Under the pieces are notes generated by a model, which was given only the letters and a program-made list of their open reading frames with translations, was not told the origin of the DNA and made no database searches. A DNA stretch of 64,000 bases from Trichoderma breve. Taxonomy: Eukaryota; Ascomycota; Sordariomycetes; Hypocreales; Hypocreaceae. Below, piece by piece: positions 35,103 to 46,111 of the stretch (positions are counted from its first letter, which is position 1; each line of letters begins with the position of its first letter). Location: contig NW_026611593.1 in the NCBI RefSeq assembly GCF_028502605.1, positions 2,790,001 to 2,854,000 on the forward strand, given 5' to 3'. Position numbers and translations under genes: made by a program.

Positions 35103-36830
35103 TCAAACATCATCGCTAAGTAGACTGTCGGAGAGCATCTGACTCTTTGTCAACAGTGGAGAGGAGTCAAAGACGGCGTTTGCTGGGAAAGTGGCCAAGG
35201 AGCTCCCGTGGTCTTGAAACAGCAAACTGCTTGGTTGGCCCGTATCATGATTCGTCGAACGGCTTTGAGAATGGGCCGCTGGATGTAGAGGCATACTGGA
35301 CTCAGGCGAGCGCCAATCTAAAGCCTCGACGATGTTCTTCTCTTGGGTGTTTTCATCGTCCTGTTCTTCTTGTTCGGTACGGTCAAAGGTTGCGCATCGG
35401 AGATTCCATAGGAGTTGTCCTACTATGGCTGGGGGCAAGTAAATGTATCGCCGGACTTGTCCGGTGATCCAGCCTTCTTCTTGCATATCGCGCTCTTCTA
35501 CTGGGTTGTTGAGCTCGTATACTTGATCAACGTGATAGTCCCATTCAGAGCCGTTGGGCTCGCCGGGCTGCACGCAGGCCATGTAGCGCAGTGTCTCTTG
35601 GTCGAGCAGCCAGAACCGTGCGACTAGTTCAGGTATTCGGTAGGGTAGATGGAGGAGTGGCTTGGAACCATTGACAAGGGAGCTGAGGACCTTGGAAGGG
35701 ATGGGGAGGAGGATGTCTGTGCGTGCGGATACGGGGGTGAATGACTGGAGGATGTGAAGGGGTACGCGCTGAGATTCGAAGATTTGATCGTGTGGTTTTT
35801 GGCTGAGATCTGTTGATTGATGGGACTCGGATGTAGCATTTGGTGATTGTGAGATGGTGGGGGAGTGTAATATTGTTTTCGTTGTTGGTAGAGGATCGGT
35901 ACTCTCTATTGGAGGAACCGGCTTGCTGTTTGATGAAGTTTCAGATGAAGTGGCTGTAGATGAATGTGGTGTTGATGCCACTACTTGGCTAGATACTGCA
36001 CCTGGCACCTGTTTTTGTTCTTCTTCGTCTCGTTCTGGATGTTCCAGAGATGCAAGCTCCTCCAGGACAAGCTGAGTTTCGTGGCCCGTCGCAAACGTGT
36101 CTTGAAGTACTACTTCATCCTCTTCTAGCACCTCGAGCTCTTCATATTCCTCATCAGAGTCTGGAATCTCCCGATCATCCACATCCTTGGTTGAAAAACG
36201 GACTCGTGTCGGGGAGGGCACGTCGTCTTCTTGAGACGGCTTGAGTCTTTTCGAACCCCTTGGATTGCTACTCCAGTGGGCGCGACGACGTGGAGAAGCC
36301 TTGACGACGTCCTGTGGTTCTATGAATCTCACGCGGCTGGGAGATAGTACTAATGTATCTCGTAGTTGGATGGGTGGGAGCTTTATGGGCGAGGCCTGGG
36401 TTGACAAGCTGTCGTCTGGAGAGGCATAAGAGTCTTGAATGAACGGCGTGTCTCCTATTGTCTCCTCCTCTTCCTCCTCCTCCTCCTCCTTGTCCTTCAA
36501 CTGAGCTTCTGAAGAGCCTTTTGGGAGGACAACCGGCTTGCCTGTATCTGCGCCAGAAAACGATCCATCCGACGCATCATCACTATCCGAAAGCGTAACC
36601 TCTTCGCTGACTTCGCTAAACGACGAGACAAAGTCCATCTGCGTCAGCGTCTGCTGCTTCAACGACGCGTCCTTCCCTCGCTTCTGCTTCTGGGCTGCCT
36701 TGCCCTTGCCCTGCTCACGACGAACTTTGCTGCGTCTCATCGGGAAACGGACTTGCTTGGCGGAGGGCGTCGAGCGGTACGTTCGGCCTTGCGGCGCAGC
36801 GACATCGCTTGACTGAGAATCTGGGATCAT
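35103..36830 (-). CDS. Unknown acidic nuclear-type protein
   Basis: Single exon, 575 residues, start MIPDSQSSDVAAPQG. I do not recognise the family. The N-terminus has a basic cluster (RFPMRRSKVRREQGKGKAAQ) that could act as a nuclear localisation signal, followed by QQTLTQMDFVSSF. Residues 70-330 are Ser/Asp/Glu-rich and probably disordered, including an EEEEEEEE run and repeated SPTRVRF/SPSRVRF motifs. A compact, probably folded part starts near residue 350 (PLHILQSFTPVSARTDILLP) and runs through YIYLPPAIVGQLLWNLRCATF. The repeated R-V-R-F motifs after Ser-Pro sites suggest regulated short docking motifs, which is inference. No intron is needed. Confidence 0.75.
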   Translation of the reverse strand: MIPDSQSSDVAAPQGRTYRSTPSAKQVRFPMRRSKVRREQGKGKAAQKQKRGKDASLKQQTLTQMDFVSSFSEVSEEVTLSDSDDASDGSFSGADTGKPVVLPKGSSEAQLKDKEEEEEEEEETIGDTPFIQDSYASPDDSLSTQASPIKLPPIQLRDTLVLSPSRVRFIEPQDVVKASPRRRAHWSSNPRGSKRLKPSQEDDVPSPTRVRFSTKDVDDREIPDSDEEYEELEVLEEDEVVLQDTFATGHETQLVLEELASLEHPERDEEEQKQVPGAVSSQVVASTPHSSTATSSETSSNSKPVPPIESTDPLPTTKTILHSPTISQSPNATSESHQSTDLSQKPHDQIFESQRVPLHILQSFTPVSARTDILLPIPSKVLSSLVNGSKPLLHLPYRIPELVARFWLLDQETLRYMACVQPGEPNGSEWDYHVDQVYELNNPVEERDMQEEGWITGQVRRYIYLPPAIVGQLLWNLRCATFDRTEQEEQDDENTQEKNIVEALDWRSPESSMPLHPAAHSQSRSTNHDTGQPSSLLFQDHGSSLATFPANAVFDSSPLLTKSQMLSDSLLSDDV

Positions 36831-37780
36831 GATGATGATGATTCACCAGAAGGTCCAAGTGTGAGAGTGAGTCATTCATTAGTTCATTTATCGGCGAGGA
36901 AACAGTAGTCGGTATTATGATGAAGGTGTTTTGATGAATAATTTCAACACACTTCTGTGGAGAGCGTATCCAGGCAATACCCAAAGCTCGCTCCCTGATG
37001 TGAAGAGATCAGCAAAAGTCATTAGATGATGACATGAAGACGCGTGAACAGAATCTAGAGCCTCAAAATAGAGATTTCATGGGTTGACTATTTGAATAGC
37101 CAACAGTTTGTTTGATAAAGGAGAGCGTTAAGAAATGAGAGTGACGAAAGAGAGTGAGTGTGTGGAAAAAGAGATGAAAGTTAAAGAAAGAAGGTGAGCG
37201 GGTGAATGTTATAGCACAATCGCCATGGCGTCTTGTTTGTTCCCTTGCCTGACCCTCGAATTGATCTCTGGGGAACCGCCTCGGCGCGCTTGATTCACCT
37301 CTTGAGGATCGATATTCACACGACACGCTTAGACGCACTTTGTAAATATCTGGTATAGTGTAAATGTAGTGCAGTATGATATAGTATGGGTGATATAATA
37401 TTGCTAAGGAATTAATTAGAGACTTTACTGTAAGCATCTAGACGACCCACTTGAGCCCATTATCACCCTTACTTGAACCAAGAGAGAGAGAGACTACATT
37501 ACAATACTTGATTGTTCAAAAGCTGTAAAATTATTAAATATCCCAAGCAGCTAGCTATTATATCCCTGTAGCGTGAGCTTTTGATATTTATGCTACCTAG
37601 CCATAAGTATCTATACGACTTTGTTTTGACTCCATCTATATGTACCCATTTTTGCTTCATATTTACACACATATTATATGCTAGAAATGACAAGGGGGAA
37701 CAAGGGGAAAAAGTAAAAAAATAAAATAAAAAACAAACAAACAAGACAGCAATGATGCATCTAATCCAAACAGAACTTTC
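36831..37780. other. Intergenic region
   Basis: About 950 bases between two minus-strand genes. It contains a short GA repeat (37,481-37,494) and A-rich DNA just before the carrier stop. No conserved frame or RNA recognised. Confidence 0.6.
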
Positions 37781-39070
37781 TTATAAACTTCGACTCTCCT
37801 CGGCCGTCGGTTTTAGATCTGTCAGGAAATCACGCGTAACCTCGAAGCTGAGCCAACTTGAAGCCATGCTGGGAGCTACTTTAAGGAGATTAGGGACGAT
37901 GCCCTTGTATAGTCCCTTGACGCCCTCTTGGAGGACAATGACGCGAACGGCGTCTGATATGGATTTGTACTGGTATCCCATGCCTGACATGGTGTTGATC
38001 TGGAAACGCCGTCGCAGTACGTCGCTGTATTGACAATGACAGTGAGTATGAGGATCGATCACAGAGTGAAGGCCACCACTTACAATGGATAGGTACACGT
38101 CTGAGCAACTGCGCCGGAAATGGCACCCGCCAAAAGCTTGCGAAGAGCACTAGGGTTCTGCTCGCCTTCAGGCGTGAATGCCTGGCGGATTGACTCATAC
38201 ACCATAAAGTTAAGACCAACCTGTCTTCTTGTCAGCGTCCGACTTCAATATACTCCAGCATGATGGAGCGAGAGGCAAGAAGACATACATAGGGAGCAAC
38301 ACCGGCCACAGTTGGCACAATGCCGCGATACAATGCCGACATGCCGCCTTCCGTCTTGTACATTGAAACAAGGGTCGCCCACATTCCCGGCAGTTTGCCC
38401 GTCCTCGTTCCTAGCTCTGCAAAGCTCGCTGACTGGATGGATAAGCGCGTTCGGACAATGTCGAGCGGGTAGGTGAAGACGACGGATGTTATGCCCGCAA
38501 GGCCACCACAAACGAGGCGGGCAAAGGGGCTTAGGTCAGTTCCTAGATATGGCTCGAAGATGTTCTGATGACACCGCATGGTTAGCCCTCCCGGATCTAC
38601 AACGGGTGCGAATAGCATGCTGCTTGCTGCTCCCGCCAAAGGGATGAAATCATACCTTCTTGTAAAAGTTGTAACTGCTGAACTGGACAGCAGAGTAGGG
38701 AACAATGCGGATGCAGTTTGTCCCGTTTCCTCGCATGAAGCCCCTCCACCCTTCCTCCCTCCACATCTTCCCCAGCGCCTGACCGACAGACAGCTTGTAG
38801 GCATCTCGTCCGGCGCTCTGGATCTGGAACAGGATCTTGAGTCTCTCCAGCGGCGACACCACCGTCCGGGAGACAGCGCCGGCGACACCTCCACCGCAGA
38901 AGGCGGCGACCACTGGCTGCGAGATGGTTTCCCTGAATTGCAAATTCCAATTGGTGCCAGTCGAAGGCTTGAGCGCGTCGGGTACGGACTATCGAGAATC
39001 AAATCAATTAGCAGCCGCAAAAGCACATGTGTAGTGGTGATCAGCTAAGGGCATTGCGTACAGCTGACAT
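37781..39070 (-). CDS. Mitochondrial carrier, APS/PAPS transporter type (YPR011C-like)
   Basis: Exons 39,070-39,062; 38,988-38,656; 38,564-38,289; 38,220-38,084; 38,024-37,781 give 332 residues starting [12 protein letters not shown]. Three tandem solute-carrier repeats are clear, with signatures [26 protein letters not shown] and [15 protein letters not shown] and the matching [22 protein letters not shown] and [10 protein letters not shown] motifs. [26 protein letters not shown] and [11 protein letters not shown] are closest to yeast YPR011C, which carries adenosine 5'-phosphosulfate and PAPS across the inner mitochondrial membrane. Substrate assignment is by similarity only. The first exon is just 9 nt (ATGTCAGCT) and ends at a GTACGC donor. 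Confidence 0.92.
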
Positions 39071-40098
39071 GATGGCGGGAGACTCAATTGAGTCCAAGGT
39101 TCTCTCGACTCGATCTCTAATCTAAGTAGCGTTTCAACTTTAAGGGTTGCTTTAAGCCGATCTCTGCCAAAGCGACAGCATTGGTTGACGGCCCACGCAG
39201 CGTCGCTTGTGTTTAGAATATCTTTCGGTCGTATTTGATCGCTGCCGACGAATGGGTGTAAATGAGCGACTTGGGAACCGGAAACGCAGGGGGCATGCTT
39301 CGTCAAGGAAATCGTCGGAATCTGGTGATGCAAGTTCGAAGATGGCGTGTGCCTTCAAAGGGTCGCTGTCGGTCCGTCGCTCCTCGTTCAACTTCAACCC
39401 CGTTGCAAGTGAAAGCAAGTTGTCGCGACGAAGAAAAAGTAAAAAAGTAAATAGGCGGCAGCAATGGCCCCTTTTCGAAACCTCGGAGAACGGAAAACTC
39501 TTGAATTGGAGCAAAAAGAAACCCAAAGATGCAACTTGCAAAAGGATCAACAGAACCAGAACGGGCTGGATTATGTGTTGGCGCTTGTGTGCCTTGACTT
39601 CGGGTTATCGTCGGTTCTGGTACGAATTAAAAGCGGATGGAATGGCTATGCCAAGTTGCTCCGTGTATAGCCCGCCAATCACGTACTTTTCGCTGCTGAT
39701 GACGGGCAATAGCGGGCATGGAGGCACAGTAACGTGATGGAATCAATGGTTTGTTAGGGGGAAACCAAATGCAGCAATTTTGAACAATGATTCTACAGAA
39801 AAACAATGATATAATATACAATTGATTATACTGCTTCTATTCGCCTTCATCTACAACTTTTCAACTCCCCCACAATAATCCGGGTGGCTTATCGATAATG
39901 GCACTCAGCTTCACGTGCTGCTACAATACCACCCAAACGCCGTTGTAGCTCTGCTCTGCTCTATTACGGCGCGACAACCCAGCAGTTGAGCTCCTCTTCA
40001 GATCCCATCACCATCTCCAACAAATTCCCTGCATCACTTACCCATCTCGTTACACTCGCCATATCCAACCCTCGCCTCCTGCTAGCCGAAAAGCCATC
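39071..40098. other. Divergent promoter region of carrier and TAF8
   Basis: About 1 kb between two divergent genes. A plus-strand open frame at 39,207-39,737 has no recognisable motif and a basic, Ser-rich composition typical of chance translation. No RNA gene recognised. Confidence 0.6.
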
Positions 40099-41125
40099 AT
40101 GTCCGACACAGCGTCGCGTAAACGCAGCGTCTCTGCTGCTACCCCCGATTCCGATCCAAAGCGCCCGAGACTTGCGTCGCGAGATGGCCAAGAGCAGCAA
40201 CCTGGAACGAATCAAGCTGAGATACAGCAGGATGCTCTCTCAGAATGGGCAGACGAAGAATCTATATCGGCAGTCGCTTCCATGTCTCCAACTGTGCACC
40301 AGTTTGCCCGAACTGGTATTCAACGATCTATTGCCATGGTCTTGTCGCATGATGGGTTCGAATCTGCCAGTCCCGAGGCACTGGAGAGCTTCACAGAATT
40401 GGTTGAACAGTGTATGACTCAATTTCTGTATGAATGATGCCAACCCGTTCCTTTCCACTAACGCGCCCATCTCCATAGATATGAGCTCCATCATCCAGGA
40501 AGTCAAGCGCCTCGCAATATCGTCACGTCGCGAAGTTCCTATCCCGTCAGACTTTGAGAGCATGCTAAAATACCACAACATCCCGCTCTCATCTCTAAAA
40601 CCGCACGTCAAAAGCAGAATTTTCAATCAGAATGCGACTGACCGTGGCCTTGCGGTCGTAACCGCCGACGACACATTTACCTCTCTCCCACTTCTCGGCG
40701 TCGAGCTCAGCGGCCAGCCGGACAAGGACAGCAAGCCATATATACCGGCATCTTTCCCCGGATTCCCCAGCACACACACTTACAGATTCACGCCGCAAGA
40801 GGATAAGAGGACGAAGGATTCCAAGCAAATCAGAGAAGATGCGGCGAAGAGCGCACAACTAGGCGAGGATGCTCTCCGAAGACTAGTGCGCGCTTCGAAA
40901 ATGCGCAAGCAAAAGGAAGTCAAGTCCCTGGTCGAACGCGACAGCCAAGGCAAGGAGCGGTTCCGGCTATGGGAGTCAACTATGAAGCGGTTCATGGGGG
41001 GAGACCGGTTCAGAGAGCACGCCGACAAGGTGGACATTGCTGACCACAGCATGCTGGTCAATGCTGATGTCAAATTTTCCCGACGAGAGGTGTCTCGCTT
41101 GGGTAAGAAGTCAAACGCTTTATGA
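40099..41125 (+). CDS. taf8: Transcription initiation factor TFIID subunit 8
   Basis: Exons 40,099-40,411 and 40,479-41,125 give 319 residues. A bromodomain-associated histone fold lies at about residues 60-125 (QFARTGIQRSIAMVLSHDGF, ALESFTELVEQYMSSIIQEVKRLA), which in TAF8 pairs with TAF10. The short TAF8 C-terminal domain follows (REVPIPSDFESMLKYHNIPLSSLKPHV). The N-terminus is Ser/Arg-rich. The intron is supported because it converts EQC-stop into EQYMSSII. The last residues are uncertain: a GTAAGA donor at 41,103 could be spliced to the AG at 41,159-41,160, replacing GKKSNAL with a hydrophobic tail ending at 41,264. Confidence 0.88.
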
Positions 41126-41639
41126 TGCGTTTGAACACGTAATGATTGAACCGTCATCAGGTACACAACTGGTGGATTGGAAAACCCAAAAGACAGTCTT
41201 TATAACGGCTATTCTGCCAGTCTTTTTATATATGATACCCGCAGTGTCATTCCAGCTTAGTTAATAGTAAAATACGGGAGAAGGGATTAATACAGATAGA
41301 ACAATCAAGGACATCTCACGATGCATTCACGATTTCGACCCGACTGCGTTGAACAGTATGAAATTTTAGTATTCCTTTTTCCCTTGTACTCAGTAGAAAC
41401 AGGAGCTAAGAACCATCTTCTTTATTAGAAGCGAATTGTGTCCAGTACCCTTTTTTTCAGTATTTCTGATGCCAGCAATTCTTAACCCTCTGCCAGGTTA
41501 CATTCACACACAACTGTTGCCCCTATCTCGGTTACATCTTGAGGAAGAAGCTAACTATGCGATATGCCCTGTATTTCCACCACGTCCCAAGCCATGCTCA
41601 CCCGCCTCTCTCTGTCTCCCGACCTACAGACAAAAACAT
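41126..41639. other. Convergent 3' spacer of TAF8 and cpc-2
   Basis: About 510 bases between two stop codons. It may include the alternative last exon of TAF8 (41,161-41,264). Otherwise I see nothing in it. Confidence 0.6.
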
Positions 41640-43063
41640 TTATGCCCGAGACATGACACCCCAGGCACGAATGATGTTGTCAGTGTAACCAGCGAACAGA
41701 GTCTGGCCATCAGCAGACCAGGCCAAGCTGACACACTCGGGCTCCCGGCTCTTCTTGCCAACGGAGGTGAACTCGGGCTTGAGCTCGTCAACCTTGCTCT
41801 TCTTCTCAAGATCGAAGATGATGATGCTGCTGGCGGTGGCAGCGCACAGCCAGTATCGGTTGGGGGAGAAGACGAGGGCGTGGATCTCGTCGTTGGCGTT
41901 GAGGGAGTACAGGTGCTTGGACTCGTTGAGGTCCCAGAGCATGGTGGTACCGTCCTTGCCACCAGAGGCGCAGAGAGAGCCATCGGGGGAGATGGTGACG
42001 GTGTTGATGTAGCCGGTGTGGCCGATGTGGTCGGTCTGCAGCTTGCAGCTGGACAGCTCCCAAACCTATTGGACATTGTATGTTAGAATAAGTGCTAAAC
42101 ATGCCAAGTCGGAGGATATATCATGGATATGTGCTGTTTTCTTCTTCTTTCCTTCTCTTATTATAAAAAAAGGAGAGAGAATAAAACAAATTCAGGGCAA
42201 AGTGGATAAAAAGTTTGTCTCATTGCCATTGCTGGCTCTGAAGTAGCAAATACTTGAGAAATTGCAGTACATCATAAAAATGGTGTATTTTGTCATGGAG
42301 GGGGAGCGCAGAGCAAAAGCGGAAAACACGTACCTTGACCAACTTGTCCCAACCGCTGGAAACAATCACAGGGTTCTGGGGGTTGGGGCTGAATCGGACG
42401 CAGGAAACCCACTCAGTGTGGCCCTTGTCGGTGATGGTGTACTTGCAGTCACCGAGGGTGTTCCACAGCTTGATGGTGCGGTCACGAGAGCCGGAGACAA
42501 TCTGTCGGTTGTCGGCGGAGAAGGAGACGGAGAGAACATCGTTGGTGTGGCCGACGAATCTTCGGGTGGTGGTGCCAGTAGCGAGCTCCCACAGACGGAG
42601 GGTCTTGTCCCAAGAGGCAGACAGGGCGTAGGCACCGTCAGAGGAGATGACCTGTTCAAAACAACTGATATCAGCCCACAATCCTTTCTTTTCCCAATCA
42701 TCACCGGCATCTGGGGGCGGAGCATACACAGTCGGACACAATGTGGGAGTGGCCGTGGAGGGATCGCTTGGGGTATCCGTATTGAGTCTCGTCGCGTGTG
42801 AGGTTCCAGATGATCAGGGTCTTGTCTCGGCTACCAGACAGGAGCATGTTGGGGCTGTTTTCCTGTTAGTTCAACGGATCGACTGTACTCGTGAAGATCG
42901 CAAAGCCATCGTACTTCTCCATTGAGGTGGCCAAGCTGGTAACCCAGCCATTCTGTATCAAAATTGTCAGTCCCTATATCGAAATTGCAGAAACGGCAGC
43001 GATGGGGGGGAGAAGTCGTACGTGGCCCTCGAGGGTACCTTTGAGGATCAGTTGTTCAGCCAT
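41640..43063 (-). CDS. cpc-2: RACK1 homologue, 40S-associated WD-repeat scaffold
   Basis: Exons 43,063-43,022; 42,952-42,915; 42,854-42,728; 42,651-42,334; 42,065-41,640 give 316 residues, the length of Neurospora CPC-2. Seven WD repeats form the propeller ([65 protein letters not shown] among them), ending [16 protein letters not shown]1 sits on the 40S head, links kinases to the ribosome and, in fungi, supports general amino-acid control and quality control of stalled ribosomes. The exon 3 acceptor was chosen to give SMENPNMLLSG. The last intron (268 nt) is much longer than the others and holds a snoRNA. A CCAAT box on the coding strand lies at 43,236-43,240. Confidence 0.97.
42187..42283 (-). 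ncRNA. C/D-box snoRNA, U24/snR24-like, in the cpc-2 intron
   Basis: On the coding strand of the last cpc-2 intron: C box ATGATGT (42,275-42,269), guide word TATTTGCTACT, D' box CAGA (42,240-42,237), short hairpin GCC-AGCAAT-GGC, C' box AATGAGA (42,224-42,218) and D box CTGA (42,195-42,192). From memory, yeast snR24 lies in the intron of ASC1, the RACK1 gene. It has the same TATTTGCTACTTCAGA guide-D' word, a hairpin and AATGAGACA, and directs 2'-O-methylation of 25S rRNA in the AGTAGCAAATA stretch. Weak points are a poor terminal stem and a second guide (TCCACTTTGCC before the D box) that differs from yeast. Confidence 0.78.
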
Positions 43064-43926
43064 TGTGTACAGCCTCGCCTCTGCGCAAAGGATTGAAGAG
43101 ATGGGTGAGGAAAGAGAGTTTTAGCTGGTGAAGACCACTTCTCTTCTGCAAAGCCGAATGTTAAGCTCTCGAGGTTGGGGCTGGCTGAAATTGTGAATTT
43201 TTTGTGTGGGCGAAAAATTAGGGCCGAGCGATGCGATTGGCTGCCGCTGCTGAGTAAGGTGGGAAATCTTGGCTATCAATCCGTTATCTGCTAGTGCACT
43301 TTAGCACCACCAAATATGCAGTATGAGGGGTGCCGTTTGAAGAAGTACGTATATATCACAATATGAGCCTAGGCAAACAGACTGTTCGGATTCTAGGAGA
43401 ACGAGACTATTGTAAATAATGCCTGTTGTGAAAATTATATGGGTTAATTTGAATCATTTCGTATCTGTAGATGAGGATCCAGAAGAGGTGGGATTCATAT
43501 AATTAGAGAGAAGAGCAGCATTGGTGTATGTAACCCCTCCCTTTTGACGAACCATTACTCCATTGGGCTGAGCTTCAAGGATCTGCCATTGAGTCGTCCG
43601 ATGTGCAGCAGTGCTAAAGTGCTGTCCAGGTTTCTGGGTCCGGAGAATGCTACTAGTGATTCTCTGCTACTGAGAACTACCAACTTACGTATGTCCTAAT
43701 AAACAAAAGGCACTCTGGAGTAAAGGGGCACTGCATTCCTTCTATATCCCATGACTTTGTACCCTAAGTAGAACAAATAATTACACAGAAGAATCACAAT
43801 GCTTGATGATATGCTATGCTGTCTTTGGCGTCTTTGAAAAAAAGATGCCTTTTTAGTCACGCAGCTTTCGCTGTAGACGATTTCAAGGGGAGGGAGTACC
43901 AAACTCTTGGCGATTAGTCGCTTTGA
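43064..43926. other. Intergenic region upstream of cpc-2
   Basis: The part next to cpc-2 carries a CCAAT box and a T/G-rich leader and should be its promoter. The remainder up to 43,926 shows no recognisable gene or RNA. Confidence 0.6.
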
Positions 43927-45606
43927 TCAAGCTAGAAAGCTTGCGTTAACCCCCCGTTTGTGCCGTTTCAAAGGTGAAAACGGCTTGGTGCCGGTTTGCG
44001 AGTTGAAAGCGCTTGTCGCGGAGGATTTTATTCTTCTTGGTCGACCTGCCGGTGTTTCCACGGCTGGGACTCCTTCCACGGTCTCATCTTCCTCTAGTAT
44101 GATATCGTTAGTCTTGTTCAGAAGTTTTCTCTTCCTCTTCTTGTGCTCAAAAACAGAGCTAGGGTCAGTCGTTGTAGTTTCATGAAGCGTTTTCCTTTTG
44201 GGAGGTGCTGTATCATCGGAGTCGACATCCTTAGATGTCTCTTCGTCTTGAGGGTCTTCAGACCTCACACGTGCTATCTTCCGAACAGAAGCGGTGAGTT
44301 TGGACAAGTGGTCTTCATCCTCTGCTGTTATAGTTGCAGTTGCTGTAGCAGCAGTAGTAGTTGCTTTCTTCTTTGATTTCAGCTTTTCTCGAGGCCGCAA
44401 AGGTGTCGTAGTCTCGAGTTCGGCATCTGGTGCTATTATGGGCTTGGCATCAGATGATTTGTTTGCCATCACGAGTGGTGATGCATCATCAGCTCCGGGT
44501 TGTGCAAGCACATCGTCGAGCGTCAGTCCCAGGCCGTTGGTTTCTTTGGTGGTAGTGTCTTTTATCTTGTTGAGGAGCGGCGTGATTGAAAAGGTTGATT
44601 TTTCTCCCACGGCTGCTTGCTCTATTGTGCGCTTGTTCCTGCGCGACAGCCTCTCCTTATTTGTTAGAGATTGATCTTTTGCCCGAGCTTTCGTCGTCGC
44701 TTCTTGGTTGTTACTGGTATTTCCGCCCTCCGATTCGTCCTCTTTCGAGCTAGGTTGAGGTGCCTTGAGTTCTTTCCGCACGTCACGAAGCTCCTTTTGT
44801 GAATCTTTCAACTTCTTTTCCAGTTTTGATATTCTCTGTTCCAGCTTATCGTTCTGGCGTTCTGATTCTTCTAGCTCCTTCCGATGATTTGACTTGATGT
44901 TTTCGCGTTGTCTCTCTTCTTCAGCCAACTTTTCCGTGACTTTGTCCAAAGCTGCTCGAAGTTCGCTCATGTCTTCGCTTTCGCCGTTTGTCTTCCCAGG
45001 CTTTGACTGTTTCTTGCTCGCGAGCTCCGTCTTCCGTTGTTCGGATAACATCTTTTCGTAATTCGTGACTTGCTGCTTTAAAAGCTCCATTTCTGGTCGC
45101 AACTGTTGCAGTTCCTTCGTAAGGGCCAAATTCTCATCTAAAGCCTTGCTCAAATCTTGCATATGGGCCTCGCTTGACTTTGTCTCCGCCTTTGGCTTAT
45201 TAGCAAGGGGATTGCGGTTGTATTCGTTCCAATATGACTTACAGCCGCATCATCTGCCTCAATTGCGGCGTCTTTGATCTGCGCATCCTTGGGCTGATTT
45301 TGTGCCTTGAATCCATCAAGCTCGACGCGCAATTGATCACCATCTCGTGACAGAGCCTTTATTTCTTCATCCTTCGCTGTGCACTTGTCTTGTAGCCGAG
45401 TGTTCTCATCTCGAAGCAGCAGCACGCGCAGCTGCAGACGACGAGCATCTTCATCCCGGCTGATGAGGTCGGTTTTGTGGCGGTTCTGCTGATATTCAAG
45501 GTCAAGAGCGTGAAGACGCGTCGTGCGCTGAAAAGGCTTCACATCAGCACACCGTCAAAGCATCGGCGATAAAGGGGATGGCTACCTCAATCAAGTCGGC
45601 GCTCAT
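43927..45606 (-). CDS. Unknown coiled-coil, probably nuclear protein
   Basis: Exons 45,606-45,586; 45,527-45,243; 45,189-43,927 give 522 residues, start MSADLIERTTRLHALDLEYQQ. I do not recognise the family. Residues 1-100 are a charged helix with the regular segment SRDEDARRLQLRVLLLRDEN. Residues 105-240 are coiled coil (LALTKELQQLRPEMELLKQQV, RISKLEKKLKDSQKELRDVRKEL). The rest is Ser/Thr/Lys/Asp-rich and disordered, with a basic tail PFSPLKRHKRGVNASFLA. N-terminal coiled coil plus disordered middle plus short basic end is also the layout of shugoshin or monopolin-type chromosome proteins, but no diagnostic motif is seen. The last acceptor is uncertain: AG after AATA or after CCAA both keep the frame and differ by two residues. 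Confidence 0.72.
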
Positions 45607-46111
45607 GGCTGTCATTCATTCAAGACCAAAGAGATACGTGATTATGATGGGAATACCTCCAATGAAAAGATGAATTTCAGAATAAATCTGGCGATTGTTG
45701 AGAACGCTCTTTTACGTTATCGCAGCTGCATCTCCGATTCGCCCAGGCCGTCTGACATGGTAAACAACAGGCAAACATGCAAGTTCTCAACTGCTAACAA
45801 TTAGCTGCCGAGTCGGAGCAACCTTGGCGACAGGAATGGAGCTTGGTGAAAGGAGTAGAAAGAACCTAGAGTATACTTTCTACCGCACGCTTGAAATACG
45901 GTACCTTGAGTAGCTAGGAGTAGAAGCTACCTTGTGCTAGTATCATACGCTAGCCTTATATGGTCAAGAGCTAGTGGATGCATTACATAATCATGAAACG
46001 GGACAGCTTTGGTGACAGCACAGCAGCAACACTTGGCAGCTTAGTTGGCCGCATCGCAAGCTGTGCTTAGACTTAGACGGTTTGACACAACAGCTGCAAA
46101 CAACCGCAAAG
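45607..46111. other. Divergent promoter region
   Basis: About 500 bases between the coiled-coil gene (-) and OST3 (+), with several TACCTTGAGTAG/GCTACC-type words near 45,900-45,930. No gene recognised. Confidence 0.6.

Noticed and set aside
39207..39737. Open frame of 176 codons in the carrier/TAF8 promoter region
   Set aside because: No recognisable motif, basic low-information composition, and it overlaps the expected divergent promoter; most likely chance.
40345..40365. GGGTTCGAATC resembling a tRNA B box
   Set aside because: It lies inside the TAF8 coding exon, with no A box or cloverleaf around it.
41161..41264. Separate gene from the hydrophobic frame after TAF8
   Set aside because: Too short and unlike any family; at most an alternative last exon.
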